Part shown: positions 11,181 through 21,468 of the stretch, one piece after another
How positions within the stretch are numbered: the first letter of the stretch is position 1
Layout of the letters: the number at the start of each line of letters is the position of its first letter
Source of the DNA: Humulus lupulus
Taxonomy: Eukaryota; Streptophyta; Magnoliopsida; Rosales; Cannabaceae
Assembly (NCBI RefSeq): GCF_963169125.1
Contig: NC_084800.1
Coordinates: forward strand, 145,262,397-145,326,396
Direction: 5' to 3'
DNA: 64,000 bases
Notes under the pieces: model-generated
The model's database searches: none
The model's input: the letters and a program-made list of their open reading frames with translations, nothing else
Told to the model about the DNA's origin: nothing
Made by a program: the position numbers and the translations under genes

Positions 11181-11777
11181 CAGTGAACCTAGACCACAAG
11201 CAACCATCTAAAAATTATTGTTACACATATCATGGTGTCAATCCCACATGCGACAAGCAGGATGTCTCACAACGCCGTCCGACATAGGAAAATGTGTTGC
11301 TACTCTTCTGACACTGTAAGGAGCATTTGTCCAATAAAGTAGTGGGGTGGACACTGTCAAGAGCGTGTTGCACAATAAATTAGTGGGTTGGTATACCTCG
11401 TATTCACTGAGATACACAAGGGCCTACAAGCTCATTTATAGGAAGAATTACCATTTATTAGGTATTTAAGTCCCCATTAGGGGAGACTACTTGTAATTAG
11501 CCATCATTAGGGAATTAATTGCTCCAACCATCTATTAATAGGGCTAGGGAATACTTTGTAAGGGATCCCAAATTCAATTTCTTCATTCATAGCACACATA
11601 TACGGTGCATGAAAACCTCCATAAGAACTTGACATTTGCAAGTTCTTAGTATCCTAAATATAAGTGACTCGTGGACTAGGGTTGATTAACAACCTGAACC
11701 ACGTAAACATCTGTGTCTCAATCTTTATTTCTTTAAGCTTTGATTTTATTAGTTGTTAGCGAAAAACCTAGTAACCA
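11181..11777 (+). repeat. Tat1 5' LTR, truncated at its start
   Basis: It aligns along its length with 38162-38725: shared landmarks include CACATATCATGGTGTC, TACCTCGTATT, TCATTTAT.GGAAGAATTA, CTTGTAATTAGCC and TTTGATTTTATTAGTTGTTAG. The first about 296 bp present in the 3' LTR (37866-38161) are absent. The TATA box of the 3' LTR (tataaata) reads tattaata here (11533-11540). The end is placed at CA 11776-11777, where similarity to the 3' LTR stops. Confidence 0.85.
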
Positions 11778-11778
11778 T

Positions 11779-11796
11779 TTTGGCTCTTTCATTGAG
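11779..11796 (+). promoter_or_regulatory. Probable Tat1 primer-binding site
   Basis: TTGGCTCTTTCATTGAGG follows the 5' LTR end directly, the position of a PBS. I could not assign a tRNA with certainty. Confidence 0.45.
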
Positions 11797-11823
11797 GGCT
11801 TGTATAAAGCTTGAGTTGCAACA

Positions 11824-14220
11824 ATGATGAACACTAGAAGAAATATCCTTGAAGATGTTCCCCCGACCACCGCTATGGGAGGAGAACCAAGTCGACCACC
11901 TCCACAAGATGTTTCAGAGGTGCCTGATAAAGAAGGTTACGACGGTGAGGATCGAATGACTACAACAGTAAGTACTCGTAGTCGTACGATACGGAGGAGC
12001 AACCAGAAGTGGTGGCACTGAAAGGTCAAATCGCCTCCCAGAAATGGGAGACGGAGGCTCAAAAGGGTAATATTGCCACCTTACAGGAGGTGGTAAATGG
12101 CCTGAAGGCCACTTTGGGGACTTAAAGCCTACAAGTGGACCCTCAAGGCGAATACCACTTGGGCAGCTAGCTGGCGTGCCACCTACGCACCCAGCTGAAG
12201 TGCAACACGTGCAGCTAGAGGGTGTACCACCCGCACACCCTGTTGATGTGGCATAAGAACAATCAGCTACTGTGCCACTTGTGCACCCATCTAGAATACC
12301 ACCCATACATCCAGCCCATAGGGGGGAAAAGGCTAAGGCAGCCAACAAACGGAAGAGGACTCGTCAGGTTTCCCAGCAGGAGCATATGACCCAAAGAATG
12401 TTCACGGGCATGACGAATCTGCCACACCCACAATGTTCGTGGTGCCCAGGGCGTTCTGCCCAGGCACGCTGTGACTCACCATGCCAGGCTTGGAGAAAGA
12501 TAACCTTTTATGTCCTAGCAGCCCTGGGGAAACCCCAGATGGGGAGACAACTAGAGAGAAGTCTCCATGAACCAAGGATAGCAAATCAGTGCCTATGTAA
12601 ATAATGATTATGTATAATTTGATGGGGAGACAACAGTAGGATTCCTTGAGGATGGCTACAACTGAGGCGCGCTACCTGATTTGCGAGACAATCTCAATGC
12701 TTGTAAGAATAGGGCTGGTCCTGAGGACATCCCTGTAAGATACCCAGAACCAGACCTCCAAGAAGTTCTTAATACTTGGATGAAAGAAGCAATGCTCGAC
12801 ATAGGGGCATACTTGGCACAAAATGCCAACAATGATCTCTGCGCAGAGTTGGAGAGTTTGAAAAAGATTATGTTGAAGATGTCCAAGAGACATGGCCAAG
12901 ACTTCAATTTAGAGGATGAGGATGGGAGCCATGTGCTCCACACATTGTTGAAGCCCCATTACCTTGAGGCTTGAAGATGCAAGACATTACTCCTTACGGT
13001 GAGGTTACAGACCCTTTCGACCATCTAATGTGTGTGCAGTGCATCTCGAAGGATGCTAGATGCCACTGCTTCCCGTTAACCTTCATTGGACTAGTTGACG
13101 AGAGGTTCAAGAAGCACAGACCGGGTTCAATTCATTCTTGGTCCTAACTATGCTTCGCTGTCTGAAGACAGTTTATAGTAGCTCAGAAGATAAGCTTTGA
13201 AGTCAAAACCTCAGCTAACATCATGCAATAGTCGTTTGAGACCGTGAAAGCGTATATTAAACGCTTTAGGAAGAAGCTACGAGGAGCAAGAGGGTCGATG
13301 ATGGTCAACCGTTGATGGCCTTACAGCTGGTATTTGACCAAGTTGACCACTATGGGATGACCTGCAAAGATGTGGATCCCACAAGCTCGATGATTTCATT
13401 AATCAGGCCCAAGAATACTTCCATTGGGAAGATGCCTAGTTTGGAGCATTTGGAGGCCCAATCTCTGTTCTAGCTCTTATCGTCCCTATGACTGCAGCTC
13501 CTAGTCCCCATTTCTCGCCCTACACTCCCATGTAGATGAGTGCCCAACAATATGATCCTACTGTTCCTCAAGCTAGCTACAGCGCCATGCCCTCTAGGTA
13601 CGGATATTTCTCACTGGATTTAGTGCTTATCAACTTGCTTTCTGTGCTAGAATACTCTCTCCCACCTAGTTTGCCACACTTAGTGAGTGCCTCAGTGGGA
13701 GTAAACATGGGGGTAAAGGGAAAGGGAGCAAAAATTCGAAGAGAACTGGTGCTCCCAACGAGATATACACTCCTCAATACTCCAAGTACACCAATCTGGT
13801 TGATACTCGGGAGAATATTTTCACAGCCATTGAGTAGCAAGTTCACTACCAGAGGCCACAACCCATCTGGTGAGAAAGGGAAATGAGAGACAGAAGTAAG
13901 TTTGGAAAGTTCCACAATGATGTTGGTCATCATACCAACATGTACTAACAACTTCGTGATGAGCTAGAGAATCTCATAAAATTGAAGCATCTTCATTAGT
14001 ATGAAATGGCTGGAGCACGCCCAACCCAAGCTCGTGCAGTAGCTTAACCCCCAAACCAACATGTGGTGCCTCCACAAGTCAAAGGCCAAGTGCCAGCTGC
14101 CCTGCTGTCCATGGCCCAAAGACCTCCTTCGGTCAATGGACAAATAGGGACCATTTCAGGAGGACCCCACCTGGGGGGCACATCAAGGATCTCACAAAAC
14201 AAGTATGTATGGGCCCTCGA
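11824..14220 (+). pseudogene. Tat1 gag, multiply broken
   Basis: The start is the ATG at 11824 shortly after the PBS (MMNTRRNILEDV). At 12170-12330 a proline-rich stretch repeats a VPPxHP motif about four times. Open pieces 12272-12604 and 12681-12974 follow. The gag core is seen at 12995-13140 (TDPFDHLMCVQCISKDARCHCF). The C-terminal part toward 14060-14220 (NKYVWALDHDD) leads into protease. Many stops and frameshifts occur. Recognition rests on the Tat-type gag core and its position, and the boundary with protease is approximate. Confidence 0.7.
12170..12330 (+). repeat. Proline-rich tandem repeat in Tat1 gag
   Basis: In one frame the translation repeats GVPPTHP, GVPPAHP, TVPLVHP and RIPPIHP, spaced about 12-18 codons apart, with one stop. 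The DNA repeats are degenerate. They are followed by a Lys/Arg-rich stretch (KAKAANKRKRTR). Confidence 0.7.
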
Positions 14221-14760
14221 TCATGATGATGAAGTGTGCACACTATTCTAGATCTCAGCACAGATGCCCCGGATGACGGACCAGATAATTACTTTCTCCG
14301 AAGATGATCCCCGGAGATTGCACTTCCCCCACCACGATCCATTGGTAATCAAGAGTCAAATCTCCAACAAAATGGCAGCATGGATCCTAGTGGATAACGA
14401 GAGTTCAGCGAACATCCTGTTTAAGCCAGACTTCGAGAAGATTGGGCTGACGACAAATGATCTATCCCCATGAACCTCAACACTATACAATTTCCCAGGT
14501 GAAGGATTGATTCCTGCGGGACAGATCAAGCTGCCAGTGACACTTGGAGAAGTAGCTTGAAAAACCTTCAAGTATTTCACCTTTGTGGTGGTGGTGGACT
14601 CCTCCTTCGCCTAGAACACCATCTTGGGTTGGGCACCCTGGTGGAGTTTGGAGCAGCAACCTCCATTTTCCATTTTTGCATGAAACTCCCCAAAAACTCG
14701 GGGATTGACACTGTTTGCAGGGACCGGAAGGAGGCTCGATAGTGCTACAATGTGTCACTT
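14221..14760 (+). pseudogene. Tat1 protease
   Basis: Tat-type aspartic protease region. ITFSEDDPRRLHFPHHDPLV precedes the active-site segment WILVDNESSANILF. The usual Tat motif is D-N/T-G-S-S-A; here the Gly is Glu (DNES), so the active site is altered. Open reading covers 14264-14473. The second half, to the LKHLLMV motif near 14760, is interrupted by stops. It lies between gag and RT as expected. Confidence 0.78.
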
Positions 14761-14929
14761 AAACATCTATTGATGGTGAATGAAGCAGTAGCTTCCGAAC
14801 AACCTCCTCCAGAGGAGATGGAGGTCTAGGCAGTTCTCGAGGAGCGGGAGTCCAATGAGTTGGACCCCAATGGTTGGAGATGATAGGGAAATCGAGCCCA
14901 TGGAGGAAATTGAAGAAGTTATCCTTGCT

Positions 14930-15596
14930 GAAGCCAACCCAGAGAATAAAAGAATGATTGGGAAGAATCTCAAGGTGGGGGTCCGAGAAGGCCTGCCTAA
15001 AAGACTGCTTTCCTCTTCAGAGGATTGATCAAATGGTTGATACCACCTTTGGGCATAAGCTACTCATGTTCATGGATGTCTATTCAGGGTACAACTAGAT
15101 CTCCATGCATATCGCGGACTAAGAACATATCATCTTCCGAATAGATAAAGGCATCTACTACAATAAAGTGATGCCCTTTGGTTTGAAGAATGCAAAGGCC
15201 ATTTGCTAGAGGTTAGTGAACAAAATTTTCAAGAACCATCTTCGTCAGAACATGGAGGTGTATGTGGACGACATGCTGGTGAAGTCCAAGATGATCCCGA
15301 ATCACGTAGGACATTTGGCAGAAGCATTCTTGGTCCTCCACAAGTTTGGAATAAAATTGAATCCCCAAAAGTTCACATTTGGAGTAGCCTTCAGGAAGTT
15401 CCTTGAATTTATTGTGAGCGCCCGAGGAATAGAAGAAAATCTTGAGAAAATCAGAATCGTGATCGAGATGTTGTCCCCTAAGAAGCACAAAGATGTGCAA
15501 AGTATAACTGGTCAGATAGTAGCTCTTTGTTGCTTTGTATCAAAGGCTACCGAAAAGTGCATCCCTTTCTTCAACACACTTCGAGGAGGTCAATGA
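14930..15596 (+). pseudogene. Tat1 reverse transcriptase with N-terminal deletion
   Basis: After a linker (ENKRMIGKNLK near 14950) the sequence jumps directly to CFPLQRIDQMVD (near 15005), then MDVYSGYN, MPFGLKNAKA and the intact catalytic VYVDDMLVKSK (15258-15290), LNPQKFTFGV and FLEFIVSARGIE. The RT fingers (the usual ANVV.V.K..GKWR.C.D region) are absent, so a few hundred bases are deleted. Stops occur in the first half; 15216-15596 is open. It cannot encode active RT. Confidence 0.85.
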
Positions 15597-15935
15597 TTTG
15601 AATGGATGGAGGAATGTGATCAAACTTTCTAGCATCTCAAGGTGCACATGGAAAATCCTCCAATTTTGTGAAAGCCCTTAGACGGAAAACCCCTACTGCT
15701 CTACATGCCCGTCACAGAGAATGCCATCAGTGCAGCCCTAGCACCTGAAGAGGGTCACTCCCAACAGCCCATCTACAATGTGAGTAAGAGACTCCTCAGA
15801 GCAGAGTCCACATATCCACTCATGGGGAAGCAATCTTTTTGCTTGATGATAGCTTCTCGGAAACTCAGGTCGTACTTCCAGGCACATCCCATAAAAGTAC
15901 TCACCAACCAGGCTCTTAGGCAAGTCCTCTAAAAG
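15597..15935 (+). pseudogene. Tat1 RNase H (Ty3-type)
   Basis: Directly follows RT. Visible are the WMEECDQTF connection, LLLYMPVTENAISAAL, the PIYNVSKRLLRAESTYPLM segment and YFQAHPIKVLTNQALRQVL. The first catalytic Asp position reads MPVTE rather than an Asp-containing strand, as in other Tat elements whose first RNase H is degenerate. A stop ends the open stretch 15705-15932. Confidence 0.75.
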
Positions 15936-16500
15936 ATGGAGTCTTCTGGGAGACTCCTTAATTGGGCAGTCAAACTTAGTCAGTTTGATATTACTTACCA
16001 CCCGAGGACTACCATAAAGGGACAAGTGCTAATGGACTTCAATACGGAGTGCACTAGAGTGCATGAAAGGCCCGAGGAGGCCCAACCTGTTGGGCCCGCA
16101 TGGAAGCTATATGTGGATGAATCCTCCAAAGAGAACAGAGCTGGAGAAGGGTTAATCTTGGTGTTCCCTGAGGGACATAGAGTTCATAGTGCCCTGAGAT
16201 TCAGTTTCGATGCCTTAAACAACGAAGTTGAGTAGCAGGCTCTTATAGCCAGATTGCGAGTTCCCCTAGAGCTTAAAGCCGAGGAACTTGAAATATACAC
16301 CGATTCTCAGCTAGTTGTGAACCAAGTCCTCGAATAGTACTAAGATTGAGCAACCAAGATGGCTGCTTACCTGGACAAGACCCAGGAAATGATACATAAC
16401 TTCAAGAGATTTACCATCTAGGAAGTTCCACGAGAACGAAACTTCAACATTGCTGCTTAAGCCTAGCTAGCTACTACCAAGGACGTGGAGATGCTCAATG
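15936..16500 (+). pseudogene. Tat1 second RNase H (archaeal-type, aRNH)
   Basis: A second RNase H between the first one and integrase marks the Tat lineage. The strand WKLYVDESSKENRAGEGLIL carries the first Asp (usually DGS, here DES). NNEVE carries the Glu and IYTDSQLVVNQVL the next Asp. A stop replaces the residue after NNEVE, and more stops follow to about 16500. The acidic residues remain although the frame is broken. Confidence 0.82.
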
Positions 16501-16639
16501 TGATCCCAATTGATGACTTGGTTTCTCAAAGCATTGTAGCACCCGAGGAAGTGGAAATGGTCCAGCCCCTGGATGGTTTGATGGAGCTAAAAATGGAGTA
16601 CCTTGTCTCCAAAGAATTACTGTAAGATAAGAAAGTGAC

Positions 16640-17760
16640 TCGAAAGCTAGTTTATCAAGCTCCTCAGTATGTGATCATGGACAAGATTTTATACAGGCGA
16701 GGAGATTCCCTTCCGTTACTCCTATGTGTGTCCAAGTAGGAAGCCAACCTCACTCTCCAAGAAGTACATGGAGGCTTTTGCGGTGACCACGCTAGGGGGA
16801 AAAGCCTTGCCAAAAAGATACTAAGACAAGGGTATTTCTGGCCCATAATGAATGGAAATTCGATGGATTATGTCAAGAAATGGGAAAAATGCAAATGATA
16901 AGCTAACATCCCCTGAGTTCCTCCAAATGTGCTTACTCAGATGACAAGTCCCTAGCCCTTTGCAGTCTGGGACATTAACCTAATAGGTTCCATGCCCACG
17001 GGAAATGGAGGAGTAAAGTACGCGATTCTGGCCGTCAAATACTTAACGAAGTGGGTTGAGGCCGAACCTCTCGCTACAATCACCTCCAAGAAGGTGCTGG
17101 ACTTCGTCATCAAGAACATCATTTACCACTAAGGGCTCCCGATGAAGATAGTCTCTGACAACGACCTTCAATTTGATAGTGATTTGTTCAATAAATTTTG
17201 CGAAAGACATGGATTCATCAAGAGTTTCTCCCTTGTAGGCCATCCTTAGGCAAACGGACAAGTAAAAGCGATCATCAAAATGCTTAGGGCCACTTTGAAG
17301 AAAAGGCTGGAACAGGCGAAAGAAGCTTGGCCCAAGGAGCTGCCTAGAGTAATACGGAGTTACCATACCACTACTAAGACCTCCATTTGCCATTCACCAT
17401 TATCCATGGCCTACGAGTTTGATGCCATGCTCCTTGTTGAAGTTGCCATCTCAATGCATCAACGAACAACGTATGACCAGACCACCAATCACACTTTACT
17501 TCAAGAATCATTGGACCTTGTTAAAGAGCTCCGTGAAGTTTCATAGCTCCGAGTAGCGTCCAACCAACAAAATGTGGAAAAGTATTTCAATTATGTAGTG
17601 AAGGATAGAAAGTTCGAGGTCAGGGACTTGGTGTTTCGAAGAGTTTTCCTGGCAACCCGAGATCCAAGTGTTGGAGTGTTGGTCCATAACTGGGAAGGTC
17701 AATAAAAGTTGAGAGCACCATATGTCCCGGGGCATACAACTTGGCCGGACTAAATAGGGT
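16640..17760 (+). pseudogene. Tat1 integrase
   Basis: One frame reads nearly the whole integrase with several stops. Zinc region: VHGGFCGDHARGKSL, then KKWEKCK, where the first Cys of the usual C..C pair appears to be Trp. Core: WDINLIGSMPTGNGGVKYAI with Asp, KIVSDNDLQFDS with Asp, and ANGQVKAIIKML where the usual E of GQVEA is Lys. The catalytic Glu is therefore lost. The C-terminal region ends near NWEGQ (about 17700). Confidence 0.83.
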
Positions 17761-18044
17761 GTTGGTACCCCTTGCTTAGAATGCCAAACACTTTCGTCAC
17801 GAATATTAGTAATGCAAGCCGTTTATCTATTTTCAAATTTTACTACTCATATGTAGCCTATGGGCACTTAATGAAAATCGTGTGTACAAAACATGACAGA
17901 TGAAATTATAATAATTTTCTTGTATTGTTTATTTATTTAAGATTTCCTATCCAAGGATGTACTCTCTTTCTGGCCTGGACCAGTGAACGTAGACCAATCT
18001 CCGATCACTTAGGGGGCATAAGTGGGACAGTCACCCTACGAGGA
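17761..18044 (+). other. Tat1 3' untranslated segment
   Basis: No coding signal. It is AT-rich with an acquired-looking junction to the repeat block at 18045. Expected position of the non-coding spacer after integrase in Tat elements. Confidence 0.4.
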
Positions 18045-18420
18045 TAGCTGCTTAAGAAGCATGACCTAGTGAACTCAGTTTGAGGAGCCTATATGAGGTG
18101 CCTTAGAGTAAACCTAGTGTCCATAAATCTTGCAAGTGTTCTCGAGAAGCATAACCTAGGGAAGTCAATTTGAGGAGCCTATATGGGGTGCGTTGGAGTA
18201 AACCTAGTGTCGTAAAGCTTGCGAGAGTTCCCGAGAGCATGACCTAAGGAACTCAATTTTAGGAGCCTATATGGGGGACCTTAGAGTAAACCTAGTGTCA
18301 TAAAGATTGCGAGAGTTCCCAAGAAGCAAGACCTAGTGAACTCAGTTAGAGGAGCCTATATAGGGAACCTTAGAGTAAACTTAGAGTCACAAGGCTTACG
18401 AGAACAAAGGAACCTAAATC
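18045..18420 (+). repeat. 89-bp tandem repeat, about 4 copies, in Tat1
   Basis: The unit has the landmarks GACCTAGTGAACTCAG, GAGGAGCCTATAT and TTAGAGTAAACCTAGTGTC. GGAGCCTATAT recurs with spacings of about 88-90 bp (near 18082, 18172, 18260 and 18349). Tandem repeats downstream of pol are common in Tat elements. Confidence 0.88.
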
Positions 18421-18516
18421 TCATAAGACCGAGAACTCAATTCACTTCTTGAGGACCAAGTGCCTGTGAAGTAATATTGAGTTTACTAGAACAAAAAAAT
18501 GCAAAGGGCTTTAAAG

Positions 18517-18710
18517 CCCCGAGTCGCCTAGACTCGGGCACAAGTCCCAAGTTGCCTAAACGTGGGCAAGCAAGCCCCTGGTCACCTAGACTCGGGCACG
18601 AGTCCTAAGTTTCCAAAACATGGGCAAGCAATACCCGAGTCGCCTAGACTCGGGCAAGAGATCCAAGTTGCCTAGCACACAAAACCTGAGTTGCCTAGAA
18701 TTTGGCCCAC
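18517..18710 (+). repeat. ~58-bp tandem repeat, 3-4 copies, in Tat1
   Basis: The unit is GAGTCGCCTAGACTCGGGCA followed by CAAGT.CC.AAGTTGCC. Copies begin near 18521, 18579, 18637 and (shorter) 18688. Each contains an internal inverted repeat (CGAGTC ... GACTCG). It is a different repeat family from the preceding 89-bp block. Confidence 0.82.
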
Positions 18711-19020
18711 ATATGGTGGATATAAACATGTTAAGTTAAGTATACTTTTTTGTGATATCACATTACATAAGGAAGTTCATAGAGCCTTGTACATTTTTAA
18801 GTCTAATTTGCATTATTATTGAACGTTGCATGTAAAATATGTGTGTAAGTAAAAGGTAAAGGAGGCAAGTAAATAGAGCAAAAACTCCATTGAAAGAAGA
18901 ATGTTTACAATATTACTATGGGGCTCGAGCAATAAATTTTTTGTACCCCCAAAAAGGTGACTCGCAAGCCTATTTACAAATAAAAAAAATACAAAAATAC
19001 AAGAGGATCACCTATTTCAC
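18711..19020. other. Non-coding Tat1 spacer
   Basis: AT-rich stretch between the tandem repeats and the antisense ORF. I see no gene. Confidence 0.4.
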
Positions 19021-19541
19021 CCCTGGAGGAACCTCTTGAATGAGGTAAATGTAGGGATGACCTCGGGAGCTAGGCCAGATTCCCTGGTAGCAACAACAGT
19101 AGGTTCAACGGTAGCCATTATCAGGAAGTGTTCCTCAAAGAGTAGCAGAGTAGCTTTGGCTTCCCCAATAAATTTGAGGTCCATGTCCCTATTGTGGAGC
19201 CACTTCGCATAGAAGGCATCCTCAGTGATGGTATCGACTTCCTTCTTGAGGACCTCTACCTCTTACCAGAGAGACTCTGCCTTCCCCATTACTCGAGAAG
19301 CCTCGACCTCGACCTCGACCTCTAGGGAACACTCCTTAGTGGCTCAAGCCTTGTTAGCCTCTTTAGTGGCTTCACCACGGGCTCTATATGCGTCCTCCAC
19401 ATTCTAAGAAGCATCCCCCCACAACCTTCACGACTTCTCATCGAGCCAGGGTAGTCTCCTCCTTGGACGCCTGGGACTCCTCCTAGGCTTTCCGAGCCTC
19501 GTCCTTGGTAACATTGACCTCTTTAGCTATCTTGGTTGCTG
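19021..19541 (-). pseudogene. Tat1 antisense ORF, C-terminal coiled-coil-like part
   Basis: Read on the minus strand from 19541 the sequence gives a Lys/Glu/Ala-rich stretch (ATKIAKEVNVTKDEARKA and EESQASKEE) with stops, which suggests a broken coiled coil. It continues the antisense ORF cut off at 23434 by the LTR pair 19542-23433. Function is unknown. Tat elements are known to carry extra ORFs, sometimes antisense; this part is assigned by position and composition. Confidence 0.6.
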
Positions 19542-21468
19542 TGTAACGACCCAAAATCGCTAATAAGGCTTAAGGTCCTTGAAAAGTGTGCCAGGAGGGC
19601 ATTAATGAAATAATTGTAATTTAAATGAGTAATTATAAGTTTAGTAATGTTTATATGATAATTGAAGATATTATGTGTTAATGTGATATGAAATAAATAT
19701 ATGATATATGTGAGAACCACATTATTATGTGGACAGGTTCGCAGAGCACGACTCGAGACGATTCTAGGGACAGATAGCGGGAAAAGTCACAACGGGACTT
19801 AAGATATGACTTTGGATAAGTTGGGGGTATTTTTAAATAGCGGGTAGCGATTTGGACTATCGGGTCATGAAAATAAATATATGGAGATATATTTGAGATT
19901 AGGATGTCTAGGCGGGAATATTGGGGGATTTTACCATTTTGGCCTCCGGGACGGTTCCAGCACCCCGAGCCTCGGGATTAACTTAATGAGTGAGATAGAC
20001 ATAAGGAAGCCTCTAGAAAAATGCAAACCGACTAAAACTTTACCTCAGCTCTCTCTCACTCTCAAGGAGAACAAAGGGAAGGAAAAAAAAACACAAGAAA
20101 CTTAAGGGGGAAACAAGCTGGAATTTCTGAGATTTGTGGTGAGGATTTGGAGGTTTAGCTCATAAGTAAATCAAGAACTAAAACAGGGATTAAGGTAAGC
20201 ATCTAATATTCTTTTCTGTGGTTGAATTCTGAGTTCTAGTTGGGTTTTGGTCAAGTTTTGAAGCAAACATGGTTTTGATGTCTTAAGGCAGAATTAAGGA
20301 GGAAACTTGGAGATTTAGCTTGGCTTTGGCTTGGTGAGGTGATTCAACAGAAGAGGTAAGTTTCAACTCATGGTTTAGAGGTTTTAAATTGGGTTTGAAT
20401 GCTTATAGCTCTTGAGTTTCAGAAATTGAAAAGAGAAGATTAGTGTGTGTTGGGTTGAGTTTTCTGTGGAATTAAGTTGTTTAAGTCATGTTAAAGGTGT
20501 TGGATTTGTTGGGTGTTGAAGTAGGGAGCTTAAGGTTGGTTGTGGCTGAGTTTTTGAACTTTGAAATGGTGTAAATTCTGGGTTCGAAGGGGAGGGCCGC
20601 GGCTCTGTTTTAGAGCACTGCGTCCCTAGCATGCAAAGGAGCCAAGGAGGCTCGGCCAAAGGCAAGCGCCGCGGTGCCCAAAGCAAGGGCCGCGGCATGT
20701 GTACTCCTTCAGGGGTGGTGTTGGTTCTGTTTTGGGGAAGGGCCGCGGCTAGGCTTCAGGGGCCGTAGCCCTTGGTTGCACACATGAATCTTTAAGGGTT
20801 TTAGGCACGGGGAAGTGGTCTAGTGTGCTCGGGATTGGTTTCACCACCGTGCTTGGTGGAATTTGGATTCGCGGGAGTTAGTTTTATAACCAGAAACCTA
20901 TATCAAAGTATTAATGGAACCCTATACTTTGGTTGTGACTAGGTGATAAAGGCTTAGGCTTGGGAACGGATCGTGCTTGTGAGACGTTGCTCGTAATTCA
21001 ATAACTGCGCAGACTAAAGGTAAGAAAACTACACCTGGTTGAATATATGTGACGGGACTAAGGGCTCCCTATTGTAAATGCTTGAAAAGATGGTATTATG
21101 CCATGCAAGCCATTTAGTGAACCAACAACCTAAGGGTGCCAAGGGTTTCACTAGCGCACAGGGAGCGGCTCGGCCACTGGTAGCCGAGGACAGCTTATTA
21201 TGCACTGAGCTCGGTTTAAGCGGGCTAGAGTCAGTGAGTTAAACAGATGGTGCGGCCTAAGTCGTCGGCCCTGAGTATTATGTGATATGAGTGTTATATG
21301 TGATAGAATGTATCTTGAATCTGACTATATGCGCCGAATATCTGTTGGGGTTATCTGATGGGAATACATGCATAATAAGTTAATTGTCTGTTTTCATTGA
21401 TTGAGTTGTTTAAGATGTTTTCTTGCTGGGCCTTGGCTCACGGGTGCTACGTGGTGTAGGTAAAGGCC
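19542..21468 (+). repeat. L3a: plus-oriented Tekay-type LTR, 3' truncated
   Basis: Starts TGTAACGACCCAAAATCGC like a complete LTR and runs through the CCGCGG-type GC cassette (20590-20765), the splice-donor-like AGGTAAGAAAAC (21018) and the conserved block GGTGCTACGTGGTGTAGGTAAAGG (21444-21467). There it stops and joins L3b in opposite orientation at a GGCC microhomology. The U5 end, PBS and internal region are missing. The flank TGCTG (19537-19541) does not match the flank at 23434, so no simple insertion explains the pair. Confidence 0.85.

Noticed and set aside
11914..12348. 144-codon Cys/Gly-rich minus-strand ORF
   Set aside because: Antisense shadow of the Tat1 gag proline repeat; the Cys-rich look comes from the repeated sense codons.
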